DNA from: Aliiruegeria sabulilitoris
GTDB lineage: Bacteria > Pseudomonadota > Alphaproteobacteria > Rhodobacterales > Rhodobacteraceae
Direction of reading: 5' to 3'
Assembly (NCBI RefSeq): GCF_001558155.1
Contig: NZ_LOAS01000008.1
Coordinates: 216,209 to 280,208 of the forward strand
Length of the DNA stretch: 64,000 nt
Part shown: positions 16,232 through 25,846 of the stretch, in pieces
How positions within the stretch are numbered: the stretch's first letter is position 1
Layout of the letters: each line of letters opens with the position of its first letter
The notes under the pieces: model-generated
Database searches by the model: none
Told to the model about the DNA's origin: nothing
Seen by the model: only the letters and a program-made list of their open reading frames with translations
Program-made: the position numbers and the translations under genes

Positions 16232-16986
16232 ACCGCCGGATCGATCTCAACGCAGACATGGGCGAAGGCTATGGCCGCTGGAGCATTGGCAACGATGCCG
16301 CGCTGCTGGAACATATCACTTCGGCCAATATCGCCTGCGGGCTGCATGCGGGCGACCCCGACGTGATGGCCGCCACCATGGCCGCCGCGCTGGCAATGGG
16401 CGTGAACCTTGGCGCGCATCCAGGCTTTCCGGATATTCAGGGCTTTGGCCGCCGCCGGATGACCCTGCCCGAGGCGTCGCTGCGCAACATGATCCGCTAC
16501 CAGCTTGGCGCCGCCGATGCGATGGCGCGCGCGGCGGGCGGGCGGCTGCAGCATTTCAAGCTGCATGGTGCGCTTTCCAACATGGCGTCCGAGGATGCCG
16601 CGCTGGCGCGGGCCTGCTACGAAACCGCCCTCGATTTCGATCCCGAACTGGTGATCCTGATCCTGCCGCTGACGGCGATGGAAGAGGCGATGGAGGTGCT
16701 CGGCGGCGAATGGGCGGGCGAGATATTTGCCGACCGCGCCTACAACGAGGACGCAACGCTGGTGGACCGTTCCCAACCGGGCGCGATGATCCATGACGGG
16801 GCGCAGGCGGCGGCAAACATGGCGGCGATGGTGCGCGAACAGGCGATCATCTGCGCCTCCGGCAAGCGCCTGCCATGTCGCATCGATACGATCTGCGTGC
16901 ATGGCGACACGCCCGAAAGCCTCGAAATCGCGCGCGCCGTTCGTGCGGGGCTCGAAGCGGACGGGCACGAGGTTGCCCCGCTCTGA
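16228..16986 (+). CDS. pxpA: 5-oxoprolinase subunit PxpA (LamB/YcsF family)
   Basis: A 252-residue subunit that opens the phosphorylated lactam ring in the PxpABC complex. The N-terminus MNRRIDLNADMGEGYGRW is the family signature (DLN.D.GEg.G), followed by SANIACGLHAGDPDVM and GAHPGFPD..GFGRR. HFKLHGALSNMA and ICVHGDTPES carry further conserved His/Asp. The length matches family members (about 245-255). It overlaps pxpC by four bases and ends the operon; the next gene is convergent, 17 bp away. No gene for a downstream glutamate enzyme is adjacent; instead an HpsN-like dehydrogenase follows on the other strand. Confidence 0.95.
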   Translation: MNRRIDLNADMGEGYGRWSIGNDAALLEHITSANIACGLHAGDPDVMAATMAAALAMGVNLGAHPGFPDIQGFGRRRMTLPEASLRNMIRYQLGAADAMARAAGGRLQHFKLHGALSNMASEDAALARACYETALDFDPELVILILPLTAMEEAMEVLGGEWAGEIFADRAYNEDATLVDRSQPGAMIHDGAQAAANMAAMVREQAIICASGKRLPCRIDTICVHGDTPESLEIARAVRAGLEADGHEVAPL

Positions 16987-17003
16987 CGGCGGGACGCGCA
17001 GGT

Positions 17004-18272
17004 TCACTCCCGTTTCAGACGCAATTCGGCGGCGCGGGCATGGCCTTCCATGCCCTCGCTGCGGCTGATGCGTGCGGTTCTTCGGGCCAACTCGTGCGAC
17101 GCTTCGGCGGTACAGCGCTGCCACGTCACCGTCTTGGTGAACTTGTGCACCGACAGCCCGCCGGTATAGCGCGCAGCCCCGCTCGTCGGCAGAACATGGT
17201 TCGGGCCGGAGGTCTTGTCGCCAAAGGCGACGGTCGTTTCCCTGCCGAGAAACAGCGAGCCATAGGCGGTCAGCCGGCCCAGCCACCAGTCCAGATCCTC
17301 CGCCTGCACCTGCAGGTGCTCGGGGGCATAGCTATCGGCGACTGTCGCGGCTTCTTCCCGCGTATCGCACAGGATGACTTCGGCCCGGTCCTCCCACGCG
17401 GTCCGCGCGGCGGTGGCATTGGGCTCGGGCAGGCTCGCGGCCAGTTCCCGCGCGCGCAGCATGACACCTTCGGCGAGCCTGCTATCCGTCGAGACCAGCC
17501 AGACCGGGCTGTCCGCCCCATGCTCGGCCTGACTGACCAGATCCCAGGCGACGGTTTCGGCACAAGCCGTATGATCGGCGATGATCAGCGAATCCGTCGG
17601 TCCGGCGAACATGTCGATGCCAACCGCTCCGAACAACATCCGCTTCGCCTCGGCAACGTAGGAATTGCCGGGGCCGACGAGGATATCCGCCGGCCGCGCG
17701 CCGAACAGGCCCTGCGCCATGGCGGCAACCCCCTGCACCCCGCCAAGGTTCAGGATCAGGTCCGCACCGGAGAGATCCATGGCATAGACGATGGCATCCG
17801 GAATACCCTCCGCGCGCGGCGGCGAGACGGCGGTGATATGCGGCACGCCCGCAACCTTGGCCGTGGTGATGGTCATCAGGGCGCTGGCAATGTGGCTGTA
17901 GCGCCCGCCCGGCACGTAGCAACCCGCGCTGGACACCGGGATCTGCTTCTGTCCCGCGATCAGGCCCGGGATCACCTCGACCTCGCACTCCCGCACCGTC
18001 TCCATCTGCGCTTCGGCAAAGCGGCGGATATTGCCGTGGGCGAAGCGGATATCCGCCTTCACCTCGTCGGGCACACGCGCACAGGCGGCCGCACGGTCGG
18101 CCTGCGACAGCACGATATCGCCGCGCCAGCCGTCGAGCTGCTCGGCATAGCGGCGCACGGCGTCCTCCCCATCGCGCGCGATATTGGCCAGCATGATCCG
18201 GACGATGTCGCGGATATCGTTGTTTTCCGCGCTCGGCCGGGGAGCCGCTTGCTTCAGATAAGTAACCGTCAT
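17004..18272 (-). CDS. Histidinol dehydrogenase family enzyme, HpsN-like
   Basis: A 422-residue zinc- and NAD-dependent alcohol dehydrogenase of the HisD fold. Likely metal ligands are all present: Gln and His in SQAEHG, Asp in GDKTSGPNHVLPTSG and the terminal His in MEGHARAAELR. SSAGCYVPGGRYSHIASALMT and DMFAGPTDSL are family motifs. True biosynthetic HisD has GLxAHAxAV near its end; this protein reads EGMEGHARAAELR, and its overall pattern resembles Roseobacter HpsN (sulfopropanediol 3-dehydrogenase) as I remember it. It lies outside any his operon, convergent with pxpA and near a TRAP importer, which supports a catabolic role, oxidising a hydroxylated substrate to an acid. The substrate is unknown. 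It has its own upstream region of about 237 bp. Confidence 0.85.
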   Translation of the reverse strand: MTVTYLKQAAPRPSAENNDIRDIVRIMLANIARDGEDAVRRYAEQLDGWRGDIVLSQADRAAACARVPDEVKADIRFAHGNIRRFAEAQMETVRECEVEVIPGLIAGQKQIPVSSAGCYVPGGRYSHIASALMTITTAKVAGVPHITAVSPPRAEGIPDAIVYAMDLSGADLILNLGGVQGVAAMAQGLFGARPADILVGPGNSYVAEAKRMLFGAVGIDMFAGPTDSLIIADHTACAETVAWDLVSQAEHGADSPVWLVSTDSRLAEGVMLRARELAASLPEPNATAARTAWEDRAEVILCDTREEAATVADSYAPEHLQVQAEDLDWWLGRLTAYGSLFLGRETTVAFGDKTSGPNHVLPTSGAARYTGGLSVHKFTKTVTWQRCTAEASHELARRTARISRSEGMEGHARAAELRLKRE

Positions 18273-18385
18273 CGGGGTGCCTCATGAAAGAATATCGGGC
18301 TAATAATCGCGCCTGCCGGAAATTCGACTGTTTCGTTGAGAAAGAGCTCCCCTCCAATCCAAACCGGATCTGGGAGAAAATGGAA

Positions 18386-18407
18386 GGGGCGGCCTGAAAG
18401 CCGCCCC
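18386..18407 (-). terminator. Terminator downstream of ppc
   Basis: An 8-bp perfect stem (18400-18407 with 18386-18393, loop of 6) lies 103 bp past the ppc stop on the minus strand and is followed by TTCCATTTTCTCC. The tail is only partly T-rich, so efficiency is uncertain. Confidence 0.65.
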
Positions 18408-18509
18408 GTCGCGCAAATGCAAATGCGCATTCGTTGGTCCTGCGCACCACCCGGATGACGCGGAAGCACCCTCGTCTGGATCGCGCGCGGCGCCAGCCCA
18501 CGCCCCGGC

Positions 18510-21248
<2,739 letters not shown>

Positions 21249-21440
21249 TAGCGGGGTTTACACGCAAGTGATAGCGCAAACAAACCTGCACGTGGCGGGA
21301 CCATTGCCAATGAATGGCCGAAAAGGAAACTGCCCGCAAAACACGCATTTGCCAAGCCGGTCCTGACGCATTTCCGGGCAATCCGCCGGGCTCAGCCGCC
21401 TGTGCTCCTGCACAGCCAAGACCGGCGCGGCAGGGACGCC

Positions 21441-22004
21441 TCAGCAGGCGCCGCCTTTGCGGGCCGGCGCACAGCTCGCCGCTTTCTGGCTATGCCAGGG
21501 CAGCCCGGCATTCTTCCAGCCATTGACATCGCGCTGTCCCGCATTGGCGCCAGAGGGGGCGCGGTCCCCTTCATACCCGTCGGTTACCGTATAAAGCTGC
21601 GTGAATCCGTATTGGGAGAGCGCGTCCACGGCCTGCGCGCTGCGGTTACCGGAGCGGCAGATGACGACAATAGGGTGATCGGCTCCGAGACCGCGATCCT
21701 GCACCAGCTTCGCGATACCGGGAATGAAATCGGGATTGAAGACCAGGCGCTTGCTCTTGTCGACAATCGCCAGCGGGATCAGCGCATCCACTTCGTCGGC
21801 AATGCCCGTCTCGTCGATCTCCTCTGGCGTGCGCACGTCGATCATGATCGCGGACGGATGTTCGGCCATGAAACCGGCCGCCTCGCTGGCCGAGAGATAC
21901 AGGCCAAGAGCGGTTTGCTTCGACGCCGGAAGATCGGCCGCATAGGCCAGGCTGGCACCGACAAGCGACAGCAGGAGCGCGGCGGGCGCAAGGATCTGTT
22001 TCAT
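21441..22004 (-). CDS. Secreted rhodanese-domain protein
   Basis: A 187-residue periplasmic protein. Residues 1-22 are a Sec signal peptide (MKQILAPAALLLSLVGASLAYA). The rest is a single rhodanese fold with MIDVRTPEEIDETGI and an active-site loop CRSGNRS (Cys116), the six-residue loop of sulphur-carrying rhodaneses. A PQQ-dependent-catabolism-type extension follows (YTVTDGYEGDRAPSGANAGQRDVNGWKNAGLPW), and two further Cys near the C-terminus (SCAPARKGGAC). The ending resembles rhodaneses found in c-type-cytochrome or thiosulphate contexts. It is divergent from pnp and stands alone. Its role, perhaps periplasmic sulphane transfer, is inferred. Confidence 0.88.
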   Translation of the reverse strand: MKQILAPAALLLSLVGASLAYAADLPASKQTALGLYLSASEAAGFMAEHPSAIMIDVRTPEEIDETGIADEVDALIPLAIVDKSKRLVFNPDFIPGIAKLVQDRGLGADHPIVVICRSGNRSAQAVDALSQYGFTQLYTVTDGYEGDRAPSGANAGQRDVNGWKNAGLPWHSQKAASCAPARKGGAC

Positions 22005-22241
22005 GATCGCCTCGTAGTGATTTCACGCGGACTATAGGCACGCTGGCCTGCGGGCGAAAGACACGGGATCGAGAGCCGACCGCGACAGCGCGGCATCCCT
22101 TCAAAAAATAGCGAAAACGTGTGATTTCGAGCCCAAAACCCGGCAATCAAGTGCTTTCCAAAGCAGTTCATCTGCTGTATTGCCCGCCCATCTGAGACGT
22201 GACGCCTCTGACCCTGGGCGCGTGCAACAGGATTAAGGGTC

Positions 22242-22299
22242 GGCGGCAATGGGGCCGCCAATCAAACGGGAGACCCGGGATACGCCCGGGAGGGCTCCC
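22242..22299 (+). promoter_or_regulatory. Structured 5' leader of pnp (two hairpins)
   Basis: Hairpin 1: GGCGGC (22242-22247) with GCCGCC (22254-22259). Hairpin 2: nested GGGAG/CTCCC (22268-22272, 22295-22299) around CCCGGG/CCCGGG (22274-22279, 22285-22290). They end 16 bp before the pnp start. PNPase is known to autoregulate through a cleaved leader duplex in enterobacteria; a similar role here is inference. Confidence 0.55.
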
Positions 22300-22315
22300 A
22301 GACAGGATACGATAG

Positions 22316-24448
22316 ATGTTCAATGAAGTGAAAAAATCGATGCAGTGGGGTCAGGAGACTCTCACGCTCGAAACTGGCAAGGTTGCCCGTCAGGCCGACG
22401 GCTCCGTGATCGCCACGCTGGGCGAAACCTCGGTCATGGCCAACGTGACCTTTGCCAAGGAACCGAAGCCGGGTCAGGATTTCTTCCCGCTGACGGTGCA
22501 TTACCAGGAAAAATACTATGCTGCCGGCAAGGTTCCGGGTGGTTTCTTCAAGCGTGAAGCCCGCCCGACCGAGAAGGAAACGCTGACCGCGCGCCTGATC
22601 GACCGTCCGATCCGCCCGCTCTTCGTCCCCGGCTTCAAGCATGAAGTGCTCGTCATGTGCACCGTGCTCAGCCACGACCTCGTCAACGACCCCGATATGG
22701 TCGCCATGATCGCCGCCTCTGCCGCGCTGACGATCTCGGGCGTGCCCTTCATGGGCCCGATCGGCGCCTGCCGCGTGGGCTTCTGCGATGGCGAATACGT
22801 GCTGAACCCGGATGTCGCGGATATGGATCAGCTGCGCCTGAACCCGGAGCAGCGTCTGGACCTCGTCGTCGCCGGCACCAAGGACGCCGTGATGATGGTC
22901 GAATCCGAGGCCTACGAGCTTTCGGAAGAAGAAATGCTGGGCGCCGTGACCTTCGCCCATGAGCAGATCCAGCCGGTGATCGACCTGATCATCGACCTAG
23001 CCGAAACTGCCGCCAAGGAGCCCTTCGACTTCCAGCCGCCGGAATACTCCGAGCTTCTGGCCGCCGTGAAGGCCGCCGGTGAAGAGCAGATGCGTGCCGC
23101 CTACGCGATCCTCGACAAGCAGGAACGCACCTCCAAGGTTAGCGAAGTGCGCGCCGCGATCATCGAGGCACTCACCGAAGAGCAGCGCGAAGACGCCAAT
23201 CTCGGCTCCGCGCTGAAGAAGCTGGAAAGCTCCATCCTGCGCGGCGACGTGGTCAAGAATGGCAAGCGTATCGACGGTCGTTCCACCACTCAGGTGCGCC
23301 CGATCAACGTGGAAACCGGCCTTCTGCCGCGGACCCACGGCTCCGCGCTCTTCACCCGCGGCGAGACGCAGGGCCTCGTGGTCACCACGCTGGGCACCGG
23401 CGAAGACGAGCAGATCATCGACGCGCTGCACGGGAATTTCCGCTCGAACTTCCTGCTGCACTACAACTTCCCGCCGTATTCGGTTGGTGAAGTCGGCCGC
23501 GTGAGTGGCCCGGGCCGTCGTGAAATCGGCCACGGCAAGCTGGCCTGGCGTGCGCTGCAGGCCGTCCTGCCCGCTCCGACCGACTTCCCCTACACGATCC
23601 GCATCGTGTCGGAGATCACCGAATCCAACGGTTCCTCCTCGATGGCTTCCGTCTGCGGCGGTTCGCTCTCGATGATGGATGCGGGCGTACCGCTCAAATC
23701 CGCCGTTGCCGGTGTTGCAATGGGCCTGGTGCTGGAAGAGGACGGCTCTTACGCCATCCTGACCGACATCCTGGGCGACGAGGATCACCTCGGCGACATG
23801 GACTTCAAGGTTGCCGGCACCGAGAACGGCATCACTTCGCTGCAGATGGACATCAAGGTCGCCGGCATCACGCCGGAGATCATGAAGAACGCCCTGGCCC
23901 AGGCCAAGGATGGCCGGATGCATATCCTCGGCGAGATGGGCAAGGCCCTGTCGGCTGGCCGTCAGGAATTCTCCGCCCATGCGCCGCGCATCGAGACCAT
24001 GCAGGTCCCGACCGACAAGATCCGTGAAGTGATCGGCTCGGGCGGCAAGGTGATCCGCGAGATCGTCGAAGTGTCCGGCGCCAAGGTCGACATCAACGAC
24101 GACGGCGTCATCAAGATCGCTTCGCCGAATGCCGAAGCCATCCAGAAGGCCTATGACATGATCTACTCGATCGTGGCCGAGCCGGAAGAGGGCAAGATCT
24201 ACAAGGGCAAGGTCGTGAAGATCGTCGATTTCGGCGCCTTCGTGAACTTCTTCGGCAAGCGCGACGGCCTCGTGCACGTCTCCCAGATCGAGAACCGCCG
24301 CCTGAACCATCCCTCGGATGTGCTCAAGGAAGGTCAGGAAGTCTGGGTCAAGCTGCTGGGCTTCGACGATCGCGGCAAGGTCAAGCTGTCGATGAAGGTC
24401 GTCGACCAGGAGACCGGCGAGATGGCCAAGAAGGACGACGAGGCGTAA
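22316..24448 (+). CDS. pnp: Polynucleotide phosphorylase
   Basis: A 710-residue trimeric 3'-to-5' exoribonuclease that uses phosphate, central to RNA decay in the degradosome. Two RNase PH domains are visible: N-terminal ([61 protein letters not shown]) and C-terminal ([35 protein letters not shown]), joined by an alpha-helical domain. A KH domain ([22 protein letters not shown]) and an S1 domain ([28 protein letters not shown]) follow. The length is standard. rpsO, often directly upstream, is not in the 311-bp gap; the rhodanese gene diverges instead. The transcript has a structured leader and ends at a strong terminator at 24476-24510. Confidence 0.98.
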   Translation: MFNEVKKSMQWGQETLTLETGKVARQADGSVIATLGETSVMANVTFAKEPKPGQDFFPLTVHYQEKYYAAGKVPGGFFKREARPTEKETLTARLIDRPIRPLFVPGFKHEVLVMCTVLSHDLVNDPDMVAMIAASAALTISGVPFMGPIGACRVGFCDGEYVLNPDVADMDQLRLNPEQRLDLVVAGTKDAVMMVESEAYELSEEEMLGAVTFAHEQIQPVIDLIIDLAETAAKEPFDFQPPEYSELLAAVKAAGEEQMRAAYAILDKQERTSKVSEVRAAIIEALTEEQREDANLGSALKKLESSILRGDVVKNGKRIDGRSTTQVRPINVETGLLPRTHGSALFTRGETQGLVVTTLGTGEDEQIIDALHGNFRSNFLLHYNFPPYSVGEVGRVSGPGRREIGHGKLAWRALQAVLPAPTDFPYTIRIVSEITESNGSSSMASVCGGSLSMMDAGVPLKSAVAGVAMGLVLEEDGSYAILTDILGDEDHLGDMDFKVAGTENGITSLQMDIKVAGITPEIMKNALAQAKDGRMHILGEMGKALSAGRQEFSAHAPRIETMQVPTDKIREVIGSGGKVIREIVEVSGAKVDINDDGVIKIASPNAEAIQKAYDMIYSIVAEPEEGKIYKGKVVKIVDFGAFVNFFGKRDGLVHVSQIENRRLNHPSDVLKEGQEVWVKLLGFDDRGKVKLSMKVVDQETGEMAKKDDEA

Positions 24449-24475
24449 GCCTCTCTTCCCTGGAGACTATACCGG

Positions 24476-24510
24476 GGCGGCGGAGTGAAAACTTCGCCGC
24501 CATTTTTTTT
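24476..24510 (+). terminator. Rho-independent terminator of pnp
   Basis: An 11-bp stem with one G-U pair (24476-24486 with 24491-24501), GAAA tetraloop, then A and eight T residues. It lies 28 bp after the pnp stop. Confidence 0.92.
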
Positions 24511-24562
24511 CGTCGATGGCAGTATTCGGTCGTTTTGGCCATCAATCATGCTTTCCGACGTT

Positions 24563-24699
24563 CGGAGGCGCGCGCTTCGCGCGCGGAAACGATTCTGCGG
24601 ATCGTGCCTCCGGCGGAGCTATTTATCGACAGATGATGATGGACGAGGCCTTCAATCATCTTTCCCAGATACATCTGGGGGGGGCAGCGCCCCCCCTTT
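24563..24699 (+). repeat. Dispersed intergenic repeat, copy A
   Basis: Order of parts: GCGCGC-TTC-GCGCGC palindrome near 24569-24584; core CGATTCTGCGGATCG at 24590-24604; TGCCTCCGGCGGAG and an AT-richer spacer with GATGATGATGG; then TTTCCCAGATA and a strong hairpin (24678-24685 with 24689-24696, loop AGC) before TTTC. It lies between the pnp terminator and the convergent ABM gene. The same part order is seen at 35788 and, inverted, at 42690-42850. Confidence 0.75.
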
Positions 24700-24742
24700 C
24701 GACAGTCGGTCCGGGCCGAAACAGGCACGGGTCATGCCGGCA

Positions 24743-25033
24743 TCAGCCGATGACAGTCATCTCGCTCACGACGGTGGCCTCGATGCAGCCTTCGGTGGCG
24801 AGCTTGTGCGCCTTCAGGTGCGCGCTGTTCATGTGTGCCTGCCACAGCTCCCGCGTCTCCCAGTTCTCGTAGAAGAAGAAATGCGCGGGGTTTTCATTGT
24901 CCTGGTGCAGATCGTAATTGATGCAGCCCTCTTCGGCACGCGTCGGTTCGATGAGCTTGAGCAATGCAGCCTTCACGAGGTCGACCTTATCCGGGTTGGC
25001 CTTGATATCGGCGATGATGGTGAGCTTGGACAT
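24743..25033 (-). CDS. ABM-domain (YgiN-like) putative monooxygenase
   Basis: A 96-residue protein of the antibiotic-biosynthesis-monooxygenase fold, a dimeric alpha/beta barrel. It starts MSKLTIIADIKANPDKVDLVKAALLKLIEPTRAEEGCINYDLHQDNENPAHFFFYENW, the standard pattern in which EEGC.NYDLHQD and FFFYE(N/R)W are conserved. The start ATG 25033 follows GGAAG; the frame continues upstream without a plausible N-terminus. Members act as quinol or small-molecule monooxygenases or have unknown roles. No operon partner; it is divergent from feoA, with 320 bp between that holds the feo regulatory sites. Confidence 0.9.
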   Translation of the reverse strand: MSKLTIIADIKANPDKVDLVKAALLKLIEPTRAEEGCINYDLHQDNENPAHFFFYENWETRELWQAHMNSAHLKAHKLATEGCIEATVVSEMTVIG

Positions 25034-25235
25034 CTCTCTGCTTCCTTCGTTGTGATGTCTTGGAGCTACGCCCACGACGTGCCCGGGTAAACCTGCAAAA
25101 GACGAAAGGCCCATGCCGGGCACGGCAGCGTCGCCCACACGAGGGCTCTGTCAGCGCCCGTTTTCGGCACCCGATATGTCCTTGGCACAGTCGAGCGGCC
25201 CGTGTTTGCGCCGAGCGCATGGGAGAAATGCAAAC

Positions 25236-25249
25236 TTGATCGAAGTCAA
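25236..25249 (+). promoter_or_regulatory. FNR/FnrL-type box upstream of feo
   Basis: TTGAT-CGAA-GTCAA, one base away from the FNR consensus TTGAT-N4-ATCAA. It lies 105 bp before the first feoA start. FnrL is known to control ferrous-iron uptake genes in Rhodobacter species, so oxygen-limited induction of feo is likely. Confidence 0.65.
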
Positions 25250-25256
25250 AGAAGTC

Positions 25257-25299
25257 TTTTTGTCGGATAGGTATTCGAAACACAGTTTTTTTGTCGGAT
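25257..25299 (+). promoter_or_regulatory. 12-bp direct repeat in the feo promoter region
   Basis: TTTTTGTCGGAT occurs at 25257-25268 and again at 25288-25299, 31 bp apart start to start (about three helical turns). It is between the FNR box and the first feoA start. It is a possible paired binding site for an iron or anaerobic regulator; I do not recognise the motif. Confidence 0.5.
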
Positions 25300-25353
25300 T
25301 TCCTTGGATGTCTGCGAGAAAATGTGGATACGGATGCTTCTGGAGAACCGCAT

Positions 25354-25671
25354 ATGAGTCTCAACGGGCTGCCTCTTGCACTGACATCGACCGGCGAATG
25401 GGTCGAGGTAACCGCCGTTGGCGGGGGAAGAGCAATGGAAAAAAGGCTCGGGGACCTTGGGGTTATCGCCGGCAGAGTGCTGCAGGTGGTCCAGAAGGAT
25501 GGCGGTGGCCAGATGGTTGTCGCCGTGGGCGAGACGCGGTTTGCCCTGGGCCAGGGAATGGCCCAGAAGATCCTCGTCGCGCCGTCGCAGGACAAAGGGA
25601 ACGCGCGCGATGAATGTCAAGCTGAAGGATCTTGCCGTAGGCGACCGTGCCGTCGTCGTTGGTTTCGCTGA
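25354..25671 (+). CDS. feoA: FeoA-domain protein (first copy)
   Basis: A 105-residue cytoplasmic protein with an SH3-like FeoA fold over residues 1-80: SLNGLPLALTSTGEWVEVTAVGGGRAMEKRLGDLGVIAGRVLQVVQKDGGGQMVVAVGETRFALGQGMAQKILV. The core EKRLGDLGVIAG is the FeoA signature (..RL..LG...G). The C-terminal 25 residues are Arg/Cys-rich and arise from a 62-bp out-of-frame overlap with the next feoA, so they are probably dispensable, or the gene may end in vivo differently. The start ATG 25354 gives a compact protein; an upstream in-frame extension to 25291 lies over the promoter repeats. It probably assists FeoB. Confidence 0.8.
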   Translation: MSLNGLPLALTSTGEWVEVTAVGGGRAMEKRLGDLGVIAGRVLQVVQKDGGGQMVVAVGETRFALGQGMAQKILVAPSQDKGNARDECQAEGSCRRRPCRRRWFR

Positions 25672-25846
25672 AAGCGGAAAGGCTTACCGGCAGAAATTGC
25701 TGTCGATGGGACTGACGCCGGGCGCCGAAATCAGCGTGACCCGCGTCGCGCCGATGGGCGATCCGGTTGAAATCCGCGTGCGCGGTTTTGCCCTGACCTT
25801 GCGCAAGGCCGAAGCCGATGCGCTCGACGTGCGGAAGGCTTCCTAA
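25610..25846 (+). CDS. feoA: FeoA ferrous iron transport accessory protein (second copy)
   Basis: A 78-residue SH3-like protein: MNVKLKDLAVGDRAVVVGF, then KAYRQKLLSMGLTPGAEISVTRVAPMGDPVEIRVRGFALTLRKAEADALDV, a textbook FeoA (length about 75-80, RQKLLSMGL.PG, GDP.EI.V.G..L.LR). It overlaps the previous FeoA gene by 62 bp and shares one base with feoB (TAATG at 25844-25848). FeoA binds FeoB or stabilises its complex at the membrane. Two FeoA proteins ahead of one FeoB are common in alphaproteobacteria. Confidence 0.92.
   Translation: MNVKLKDLAVGDRAVVVGFAESGKAYRQKLLSMGLTPGAEISVTRVAPMGDPVEIRVRGFALTLRKAEADALDVRKAS

Noticed and set aside
17004-18272. Biosynthetic histidinol dehydrogenase (hisD)
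   Set aside because: No other his gene is nearby and the C-terminal motif and overall pattern fit the HpsN-like branch better.
24563-24699. Repeat-rich region as a CRISPR array
   Set aside because: Copies are far apart and single; no regular spacers and no cas genes.
24546-24728. Small minus-strand frame in the repeat region after pnp
   Set aside because: It lies across the dispersed repeat and its hairpin, with no ribosome-binding site or family pattern.
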